In this document: in pieces, positions 1-7,230 of the stretch | Layout of the letters: each line of letters begins with the position of its first letter | Numbering within the stretch: the first letter of the stretch is position 1 | From: Pseudomonadales bacterium | GTDB lineage: Bacteria > Pseudomonadota > Gammaproteobacteria > Pseudomonadales > Azotimanducaceae | Length of the DNA: 54,362 bases | NCBI GenBank assembly: GCA_029246605.1 | Contig: JAQWMV010000108.1 | Coordinates: 1 to 54,362, forward strand | Direction of reading: 5' to 3' | The notes under the pieces: model-generated | Database searches by the model: none | Seen by the model: the letters and a program-made list of their open reading frames with translations, nothing else | What the model was told of the DNA's origin: nothing | Program-made: the position numbers and the translations under genes

Positions 1-24
1 CTGGATAATCCTTAAGGAGGAAAC

Positions 25-807
25 ATGTGGCACTACCCGGAATTTGATCCGGTATTCTTACAACTGGGCCCGGTCGCTATCCATTGGTACGCCATTACCT
101 ATATGGTGGGTATCGTTCTTGTATGGTGGACCGTCAGCGTAAGAAACAGACGTTACGCCATGGGTTGGAGTAAGGATGCGTTATCCGATTTGATCTTTGT
201 TTATGGAATCCTTGGCGTGATTCTGGGTGGACGGATAGGGTACATGTTGTTTTATGGTACCGCTGATCTGATCGCCAACCCACTTAATCTGCTTAAAGTT
301 TGGCAGGGTGGCATGTCATTTCATGGTGGCATGCTGGGGGTTTTTATTGCCGCACTGGTATACGCCAGACGCCATCAGCTTAGTGTTTTTCCCATAATAG
401 ATTTCGTAGCACCGAGTATTCCGCTGGCGCTAGGCTGTGGCAGAATTGGGAATTTCATTAATGGAGAACTTCCCGGGCGGGCATCGGAGTTGCCATGGGC
501 TGTTATCTATCCAGGTGACTACATTGCCCGACATCCTTCGAGTCTCTATCAGGCAATGGCGGAAGGTCTGGTGTTGTTCGGTATCTTATGGATTTATGCT
601 GCAAGACCTAGACCTACGATGGCGGTATCGGGTGCCTTTTTAGTAGGCTATGGACTGCTGCGATTGTTGACAGAGTTTTTTCGGGAGCCTGATGCGCATA
701 TGGGATTCGTAGCATTCGGCTGGATCACCACGGGCCAACTGCTATCCTTACCCATGTTGATTCTTGGTGTTGGGCTTATATCCTTTGGGTACGTAGATAA
801 GCGCTAA
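25..807 (+). CDS. lgt: prolipoprotein diacylglyceryl transferase
   Basis: Lgt moves the diacylglyceryl group of phosphatidylglycerol onto the lipobox cysteine of prolipoproteins in the inner membrane, the first step of lipoprotein maturation. The 260-residue length is usual for the family and the protein is strongly hydrophobic with about seven membrane segments. Family signatures are visible: WQGGMSFHGG near residue 92, GCGRIGNFINGE near residue 138 and RLLTEFFREPD near residue 213. A strong ribosome binding site (aaggagg, 13-19) lies just before the ATG. The gene ends 26 bp before fabV on the same strand, so the two may be cotranscribed. The upstream neighbour is outside the window. Confidence 0.97.
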   Translation: MWHYPEFDPVFLQLGPVAIHWYAITYMVGIVLVWWTVSVRNRRYAMGWSKDALSDLIFVYGILGVILGGRIGYMLFYGTADLIANPLNLLKVWQGGMSFHGGMLGVFIAALVYARRHQLSVFPIIDFVAPSIPLALGCGRIGNFINGELPGRASELPWAVIYPGDYIARHPSSLYQAMAEGLVLFGILWIYAARPRPTMAVSGAFLVGYGLLRLLTEFFREPDAHMGFVAFGWITTGQLLSLPMLILGVGLISFGYVDKR

Positions 808-833
808 AACAAAAATGAGGAGCACTACATAAG

Positions 834-2018
834 ATGATTATTAAGCCTCGGATAAAAGGTTTTCTATGCACCACGTCACATCCTACCGGGTGCGAAATGG
901 ATGTTGCCGAGCAGATAGCTCATGTTAAGCGCGAGGGCCCGATTGTAGGTGGACCAGGGCGCGTACTGGTTATTGGTGCATCCGGTGGCTATGGCTTGGC
1001 TTCACGTATTACAGCGGCTTTTGGTTGTGGTGCTGCAACGTTTGGGGCTTTTTTTGAGCGACCGGCGGTTAAGAATAGAACTGCTTCTCCAGGTTGGTAT
1101 AAGTCCGCTGCTTTTACGAGGCAGGCGGAAGCCGCCGGGTTATACGCGCGCAATATCAACGGTGATGCCTTCGCGGAGGATTTTAAACAACGCACTATTG
1201 AAAGGATCAAAGCAGACCTCGGACAGGTAGACATGGTTATTTATTCACTCGCGGCACCAACGCGGACGATGGCGGATGGCACCGTCTATCGCTCAGCGTT
1301 AAAGCCCATTGGTCAGCCGTTCGATGGTGTCACTATCGATATTAATACTTCAGAGATTCGTCCGGTAAGTCTCGACCCAGCCAATGATCTGGAAACTACC
1401 GATACCGTCAAGGTCATGGGCGGAGAAGATTGGGAGCTCTGGATTCAAGCACTGCTTGACGCAGATGTTCTGGCCAAGGGTTGCATCACGACAAACTATA
1501 CGTATCTCGGTAGTGAAGTGACCTGGCCAATTTATTATCACGGCACGATTGGTAAGGCGAAAGAGGATCTGGACCGCGCCGCTGGTGCGCTTGCTGGCAA
1601 GCTGTCGCCTATCAACGGATCGGCGAGGGTTGCGGTGATGAAAGGCGTGTTGACCGGTGCATCTTCAGCAATTCCAGGCATGTCCCTCTATCTGTCTTTG
1701 CTGTTTAAAGCGATGAAAGCGGCAGGCAACCATGAGGGTTGTATCGAACAGACTACCCGTTTGTTTGCGAGCCGCCTTTTTGGTCAGACAGCGCTGGATG
1801 AAGCCGGCAGAATTCGTATGGATGACTGGGAGTTATCTGATGAAATTCAATCCTATGTTAGGGAGAACTGGTCGACGATAAATGCCGAAACTCTTACCGA
1901 GTTGTCAGATTTTGAAGGCTATAGAACGGCTTTTCTGCAACTCCATGGGTTTGGGTTTGCCGGAGTAGACTATGATGCAGAGGTTGACCAAGCCGTTGAC
2001 ATGTCTCTTGTGGAGTAA
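834..2018 (+). CDS. fabV: trans-2-enoyl-CoA/ACP reductase FabV
   Basis: FabV is an NADH-dependent enoyl-ACP (or enoyl-CoA) reductase that completes each elongation cycle of fatty acid synthesis. It belongs to the long type, about 400 residues, and this protein has 394. The cofactor-binding stretch GASGGYGLASRI lies near residue 48, following the family's typical N-terminal IIKPRIKGFLCTT. The catalytic Tyr-x8-Lys pair is visible in YYHGTIGKAK near residue 237. FabV enzymes are known to tolerate triclosan better than FabI; whether a FabI exists elsewhere in this genome cannot be seen. A short ggag-like element precedes the ATG. No convincing terminator follows. Confidence 0.95.
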   Translation: MIIKPRIKGFLCTTSHPTGCEMDVAEQIAHVKREGPIVGGPGRVLVIGASGGYGLASRITAAFGCGAATFGAFFERPAVKNRTASPGWYKSAAFTRQAEAAGLYARNINGDAFAEDFKQRTIERIKADLGQVDMVIYSLAAPTRTMADGTVYRSALKPIGQPFDGVTIDINTSEIRPVSLDPANDLETTDTVKVMGGEDWELWIQALLDADVLAKGCITTNYTYLGSEVTWPIYYHGTIGKAKEDLDRAAGALAGKLSPINGSARVAVMKGVLTGASSAIPGMSLYLSLLFKAMKAAGNHEGCIEQTTRLFASRLFGQTALDEAGRIRMDDWELSDEIQSYVRENWSTINAETLTELSDFEGYRTAFLQLHGFGFAGVDYDAEVDQAVDMSLVE

Positions 2019-2103
2019 CACCTAAATACCCCAGGGCTAGTATCACTCACAAATTTGAGAGATTCATCCTCGCCTCGCGGTTCAAATCCCTGAACAATGC
2101 GGT

Positions 2104-3303
2104 ATGGACAGCAATCGACTCATTCAGTTTATCTATCGCCCTCGAGTCGCAGTATATCTGGGCGTGGCGGTAACACTGCTGGTTTCCAACACCATTGTCG
2201 CTGAAACAGTTCGCTGGCTTCTGATTATTGCTGTCGTCGTTTTTCCTCATGTCGCCTTTCGGCTGAGTCGTCGCTATTTCAATCATGCGAAAGGTGCCAG
2301 ATTCTCGATGCTGGCTGATGGCTTTTTGGTTGGGGTTCTTATTGTTGCCATGAACTTTAACCTTTTAGTGAGTGTATGCATGGTCACTTGCCTTGTGATG
2401 GGCACATTACTCATTTGTCCTCCGGTAATGCTGCTAGTGAATCTTGCGATCGTTGGTGGGATCTGTGCCGCTTTCTTTACCCCCGAACACGCGGTCGTGG
2501 GTTCCTGGATCCAAGAAGCCATCAGCGTTTTCGTTTTACCGGGGTTCAACGGATTGGTGGTCTTCTTGTGCTTTCGTTACACATCTACGCTGGTGGATGT
2601 GCAGCCATCGGCTGGCAAGCAACATGCGTTGCTTAAGCACCGAATACGACCTTACGTTTCTGACCAGGTACTGTTTTCGATCACCGAGGATCAGGCTATT
2701 GCCAGCAGTCGTAAGCACCTGACAGTATTTTTTTCTGACATAGAGGGCGTCACCCGTCTAATGGACCAACTGAATGAAAATACCATTACACGCTTGCTCA
2801 ACGAATACCTGAATGAAATGTCAAAGATAGCACGTCGGTATGGTGGAACTGTCGATAAGTACATGGGCGATGGTGTGATGGTGCTATTCGGACAGTCGAA
2901 GGATGTCAGCCATGATGCAATCAGTTGTGTAAAGATGGCGCTGGCCATGCGGGATAAGTTAGCTGAGCTGGCATTAAGTTGGCAGTGCTTTGGGCGCGAT
3001 TTACATATCCGTATTGGAATTCATTCGGGATTCTGCACTGTGGGTAAATTTTGATCAGCCGCACGTATGGAGTATACGGCTATTGGCAGTACAGTGAATC
3101 GGGCCAGCCGACTTGAAGGGTTTGCCGATACAGACGAGATTCTGATCTCAAGTGCTACCTATAAACTGGTACTGGCAGAAATAATCTGCCACGCAAAACC
3201 ACCGGTCAGAGTCAAAGGCATAGACACGCCCATAGATATATATTCAGTCAATTCAACAAAGCCAAAGCAGATTCCACTAGGTAACGTCAGACTACTTAAT
3301 TAA
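2104..3303 (+). pseudogene. membrane class III adenylate/guanylate cyclase, interrupted by in-frame TGA
   Basis: The N-terminal part (about residues 15-165) has some six hydrophobic helices with an MNFNLLVS stretch resembling MASE2-type membrane sensors. A class III cyclase catalytic domain follows. Metal-binding aspartates are in FFSDIEGVT (D212) and GDGVMVLFG (D256). The frame is cut by TGA at 3052-3054 (codon 317), exactly where the family has glycine in VGNFGS; GGA to TGA is one base change. The same frame continues undamaged to 3303 with MEYTAIGSTVNRASRLE, which carries the substrate/transition-state Asn and Arg. Without readthrough the 316-residue product lacks those residues and should be inactive. 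The start is uncertain: ATG 2104 has a poor ribosome binding site. Sequencing error is the main alternative. Confidence 0.85.
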
Positions 3304-3310
3304 CACAAGG

Positions 3311-3316
3311 TATAAT
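3311..3316 (+). promoter_or_regulatory. -10-like TATAAT before hemE
   Basis: A perfect TATAAT lies 20 bp before the hemE ATG, just after the last codon of the broken cyclase. No clear TTGACA-like -35 is seen at the right spacing. If used, it would give a very short leader and make hemE independent of the cyclase gene. Confidence 0.4.
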
Positions 3317-3336
3317 GAGGTTTTTTTGGACGAAAA

Positions 3337-4371
3337 ATGCAATCGCAACTTGAAAACTCCTTGTTCCTGAAAGCGTGCAGAGGAGAACCTACAGAGAGGA
3401 CTCCAATTTGGCTTTACCGACAAGCGGGTCGATATATGCCGGAGTATCATGCTGTTAAAGGTAATACACCGAGCCTTGATTTTTTTAAGACCCCGACATT
3501 GGCGGCAAAGGTTACCTGTGATGCGCAGCGAATTCTTGGTGTAGATGCAGCGATCCTATTTGCTGATTTGCTACCTATACTTGAACCTATGGGGTTGGAT
3601 TTGGACTACCTGCCGGGTATTGGTCCTAATATCAGCAACCCAGTCCGTGATCATGGTGATATTGATAACCTGAAAGTTACCCGCGCTGCAGACACCTTAG
3701 CCTATATTAGCGAGACTATTAGTCTTGCGAGACAGGAGTTACCGGACGACATTCCTCTCATTGGCTTTGCTGGTGCGCCCTTTACGTTGGCGTCATATGC
3801 GATAGAAGGTAAGGGATCAAGGAACTACGTTCATGTTAAGAAGCTCATGTATTCAGATCCTGAGGCATGGCGGACAGTGATGGAGAAAGTGACGGATGTT
3901 GTTATCGACTATCTAGATCTTCAAATTGCGTCGGGGGTTCAGGCGGTGCAGCTCTTTGACAGTTGGGTAGGGTGTCTTACTCCCGAGGCGTATCGACATT
4001 TTGTTTTGCCGCATAGTAAGCGCTTGATACAGGCTGTGTCGGGTAAAGTACCGGTGATTCACTTTGGCACAGGTAACCCGGCATTACTGCCGCTAATGAA
4101 TGAGGCAGGCGCAGATGTGCTGGGAATAGATTGGCGAGCACCTTTAATGGATAGTTGGCGCGCTCTAGGTACCAAAGCGGTTCAGGGTAATCTTGATCCA
4201 ATTATTCTATGTGCCGAAGAAAGTGTAGTGATACGGGAAGCAACCGCGTTGCTCGATAGCGTAGGTGGTAGACCTGGCCATATATTTAACCTTGGTCACG
4301 GCATTATTCCGGATGTACCCGTAGAAAATGTAAAGACGCTGGTGAGGACGGTACAGGAGTATCAGTGTTAG
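3337..4371 (+). CDS. hemE: uroporphyrinogen decarboxylase
   Basis: HemE removes four acetate carboxyl groups from uroporphyrinogen III to give coproporphyrinogen III in heme synthesis, in the cytosol. The protein has 344 residues, slightly below the usual 354. The N-terminal signature WLYRQAGRYMPEY is at about residue 25, DAAILFADLLPILEPMG with the catalytic aspartate region near residue 70, and the C-terminal GGRPGHIFNLGHGI near residue 309. It ends 3 bp before the end of convergent argA, with no hairpin between them. It is intact, unlike the cyclase gene before it. Confidence 0.97.
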   Translation: MQSQLENSLFLKACRGEPTERTPIWLYRQAGRYMPEYHAVKGNTPSLDFFKTPTLAAKVTCDAQRILGVDAAILFADLLPILEPMGLDLDYLPGIGPNISNPVRDHGDIDNLKVTRAADTLAYISETISLARQELPDDIPLIGFAGAPFTLASYAIEGKGSRNYVHVKKLMYSDPEAWRTVMEKVTDVVIDYLDLQIASGVQAVQLFDSWVGCLTPEAYRHFVLPHSKRLIQAVSGKVPVIHFGTGNPALLPLMNEAGADVLGIDWRAPLMDSWRALGTKAVQGNLDPIILCAEESVVIREATALLDSVGGRPGHIFNLGHGIIPDVPVENVKTLVRTVQEYQC

Positions 4372-4374
4372 CTT

Positions 4375-5649
4375 TTACAGAGCCTTTTTCAGATACTTCG
4401 AATTTCTCTGAAAATTGTAGAAACGATCTTCAGGCAATGTGTCGATAGGTAGTTCTTCAAAGCCTCGTTCGATAAACCAATGTACAGCCTGCGTGGTGAG
4501 TACGAACAAAGATTTAAGGCCCAAGTCTCGAGCGCTGGACTCGATACTCTGCAGCAGTAACTCACCACGATTGTCATTTCGGTATTCTGGATGCGTCGCG
4601 AGGCACGCGAGCTCTCCCTGCGATTGAAATGGATACAACGCCGCACATGCGACGATCATGCCGTCGCGTTCTATGATCCTGAAGTGGTCCAATTCTGATT
4701 CAATAAGCTCTCTTGAACGTTTTACTAGGATGCCCTCATGTTCAAGTGGACTAATCAGTTCGATGATGCCGGCAACGTCGTCCGGTCTTGCGGTCCTCAG
4801 TTTTTCATAACTTTCTTGAATAATCTGTGTGCCGGAACCATCACGGGTGAACAATTCTTCCAGTAATGCACCATCACTTTTGTAGTTGATTACATGGCAT
4901 CGCTTTACCCCGCTAAGACATGCAGCGATAGAAAGTTTGGCTAGATTTTGATGCTCGGGATCCTGAAAGGATAAATCATTCACCTCGGTTATTTCGTTAA
5001 TCAACACGCCATCGTGATCGCGAATACCGTCATCAGAAGAAAAATAGATAAGTTTTTCAGCTTCTAGTGTACGGGCGACGTTGTGGGCAAGCTGACGGGC
5101 ATCGAGTACAAAAGTTTCCCCCGATGGGGAATGACCAATTGGGGAAACAACAACGATTGCCTGGTGCTCAAGTTGACTGACAATGGCGGCCTTGTTAACT
5201 CTTCGCGTTGTTCCTGTATGGTGAAAGTCAGTCCCATCCATGATGCCCATGGGCTTGGCAGTGACAAAATTTCCACCAGTTACCAGCATTTGGGTATGAA
5301 TCGATGCGTGGCCCTTCGATAGACTAGCCTCGATTCGAGTTCGTGTGGTGCCGATTGGCGCCAAGATCTTAGCTAGGATTTCCGGCGTTGTAACCGGTGT
5401 GTTGCCAGACATCGGCCATTGCACGTGTTGCTCGGTGAGTGATTGAGTTATTTGCGGATCGGCACCGTGCACGATGACCAGTTTTACACCCAGGCTGTTT
5501 AGTAATGCGATATCGTTGATGAGGTTGCTGTAATTCGCATGCTCAATGGCTTCGCCACCGAGGTAAATGACGAAGGTCTTTGCCCTGTGCGCATTGATGT
5601 AGGGCGATGAATTTCTAAACCACTTGATGTGGTCGTTTTCAGTGCTCAT
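4375..5649 (-). CDS. argA: amino-acid N-acetyltransferase (N-acetylglutamate synthase)
   Basis: ArgA acetylates glutamate with acetyl-CoA, the first step of arginine synthesis. It is the fused type: an N-terminal amino-acid-kinase-like domain (about residues 20-280, with VIYLGGEAI and LVIVHGADPQI, used for arginine feedback) followed by a GNAT acetyltransferase domain (about 285-424, with ACLATHPEYRNDNRGELLL binding acetyl-CoA). I chose ATG 5649 because it overlaps the argE stop as ATGA, which suggests translational coupling; the frame could also open at TTG 5658. It is downstream of argE on the minus strand, so both arginine genes form one operon. Confidence 0.95.
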   Translation of the reverse strand: MSTENDHIKWFRNSSPYINAHRAKTFVIYLGGEAIEHANYSNLINDIALLNSLGVKLVIVHGADPQITQSLTEQHVQWPMSGNTPVTTPEILAKILAPIGTTRTRIEASLSKGHASIHTQMLVTGGNFVTAKPMGIMDGTDFHHTGTTRRVNKAAIVSQLEHQAIVVVSPIGHSPSGETFVLDARQLAHNVARTLEAEKLIYFSSDDGIRDHDGVLINEITEVNDLSFQDPEHQNLAKLSIAACLSGVKRCHVINYKSDGALLEELFTRDGSGTQIIQESYEKLRTARPDDVAGIIELISPLEHEGILVKRSRELIESELDHFRIIERDGMIVACAALYPFQSQGELACLATHPEYRNDNRGELLLQSIESSARDLGLKSLFVLTTQAVHWFIERGFEELPIDTLPEDRFYNFQRNSKYLKKAL

Positions 5650-6791
5650 TTCAGACAATACTTTTCTACAAGGGCGCGAATTATAGCAACAGTTGGTGCC
5701 AGTTGGTTAAGTGCTATGTATTCGTTGGGCTGATGGGCCTGGTCAATCGAGCCTGGCCCTAGAACAATCGTCTCGACGCCGAGATCAGAAAGAAACGGCG
5801 CTTCAGTGGCGAAGGCTACCGATTGTGGAACTTTTCCGGTCAGGCCTGTCAGGGTTTCTAGAAGCTCAGTTTTGTCATTTATAAATGGCGCGATGGGCGC
5901 ATGGATAAAATCCAGATTGCGGTATAAACCCTTTATATCCGGAAGTTCCGCTAATCGGGATTGCAACTCTTCAAGTACTTTGTGATTGTCCATCCTAGGT
6001 AACGTTCGAAGGTCCAAAGAGATAGAAACATGATCGCAGATGCGGTTGGGATTGGTGCCGCCATGTATGCATCCAAGATTGATTGTCGGGTAGGACACGT
6101 CGAATCTAGCGTCTTTAAAAGATTGTTGTAGGTATTCTCTGTAATCCTGTAGTTCCTGGATGATGTTTGCACAAGCATCGAGTGCATTAACACCGAGTTC
6201 TGGGTTTGAGGAGTGCCCCGAGTGGCCATCGATGTCAACGCGTAGCATCATCATGCCTTTATGCATGGTTATCGGCGCGAGAGATGTTGGTTCACCGATG
6301 AGAGCGTATCGCGCATTATTGATGTGTTCTCTTTCAAGAGATCGAATGCCACTCATGGTGGATTCTTCATCGGCGGTTGCCAGTACTGTCAATGGATGTT
6401 TGAACTGCCGGTTCTTAAAGGGCGCTATAGCTTCTACAATTAGCGCAAAAAAACTTTTCATGTCGCTGGTTCCCAGTCCATACCAGCGATCGTTTTGTTC
6501 CTTAATTTCGAAGGGGTTTGATTGCCACAGGTTTTCATCAAAGGGCACGGTGTCGGTGTGCCCAGAAAGGATAAGTCCGTCAGGACCTTCACCCTTTGTA
6601 GCGATTAGGTTTAGTTTCCCGGACAAGTCGGGGATAGCATGTGTTGAGACGTTGAGCCCGATTCCATCCAACCAGTCAGCGATCAGGTTTATCACACCCT
6701 CGTTTGAGTGGTCGTATTCCTTAAGCGTACTACTCATAGATGGCTTTGCGATCAACTCGCTGACCATTTCTTTAATGGTTGGTGTGGTCAT
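5646..6791 (-). CDS. argE: acetylornithine deacetylase
   Basis: ArgE hydrolyses N2-acetylornithine to ornithine and acetate in the linear arginine pathway. The 381-residue protein is an M20-family metallohydrolase. Metal-ligand motifs are LILSGHTDTVPFD (about residue 72), GLGTSDMKSFFA (about 105) and TADEESTMSGI (about 139). The C-terminal part has the expected VLGPGSIDQAHQPNEY with a metal-binding histidine. It is first in an argE-argA operon with a 4-bp stop/start overlap. Linkage of argA and argE also occurs in Pseudomonas. Divergent from the next gene across about 80 bp that should hold both promoters. Confidence 0.95.
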   Translation of the reverse strand: MTTPTIKEMVSELIAKPSMSSTLKEYDHSNEGVINLIADWLDGIGLNVSTHAIPDLSGKLNLIATKGEGPDGLILSGHTDTVPFDENLWQSNPFEIKEQNDRWYGLGTSDMKSFFALIVEAIAPFKNRQFKHPLTVLATADEESTMSGIRSLEREHINNARYALIGEPTSLAPITMHKGMMMLRVDIDGHSGHSSNPELGVNALDACANIIQELQDYREYLQQSFKDARFDVSYPTINLGCIHGGTNPNRICDHVSISLDLRTLPRMDNHKVLEELQSRLAELPDIKGLYRNLDFIHAPIAPFINDKTELLETLTGLTGKVPQSVAFATEAPFLSDLGVETIVLGPGSIDQAHQPNEYIALNQLAPTVAIIRALVEKYCLK

Positions 6792-6872
6792 AGTGCGAGT
6801 GTAACAGCATGGTTAGACAAGCGGAAAGCAAGGATAAAAAGGTGTAAGCTAGCAGGCACTTCATAGGCAGAC

Positions 6873-7208
6873 TTGGTTGTGAACGACGCGAAGAAACCAG
6901 ACATAACATTAAACTTTCGATCACTCATTAACGATTTGGTCGCTGATGGTCGGATGTCCACTGACTCAGCAGATATGCTGAGTTTGAAAACCACAACGAA
7001 AGAGCATTTGGATTGGCACCCGCTCGAGCGGATCGCAGAAGAGCCCATACCAGATATCAAAAATCCAGGGGACCAACTTTATATTGAAACCTTGACGGCG
7101 TGGCTTTGTGAAAAGTCAGGCCACGAATACTTAAGAATTGATCCCCTAAAAGTAGACACAGCCGTTGTAACGCGGGTGATGTCCTGTGTGTTTGCCAAGC
7201 ATCATTAG
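6873..7208 (+). pseudogene. orphan N-terminal domain of a GspE/PilB-type secretion ATPase
   Basis: The 111-residue product resembles only the N-terminal (MshEN/T2SSE_N-like) region of a GspE/PulE-family ATPase of about 570-600 residues. The telling part is HPLERIAEEPIPDI followed by LYIETLTAWLCEKSG, LRIDPLKVD and VTRVMSCVFAKHH, where relatives run on into the ATPase. Here a TAG stops the frame immediately after, and glnE begins 22 bp later. There is no Walker A, Asp box, Walker B or zinc motif. I read it as the remnant of a deletion, but a free-standing c-di-GMP-binding-type domain is a real alternative. The start is TTG 6873 or GTG 6879. Homologues of this ATPase lie near argA/argE in Pseudomonas. 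Confidence 0.65.
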
Positions 7209-7230
7209 TTACTGTGTGTTGACGTGACTG

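Noticed and set aside
6160-6804. 214-codon open frame on the plus strand opposite argE
   Set aside because: It is antisense to a complete, recognisable argE and has no family-like sequence; it is a shadow of argE codon use.
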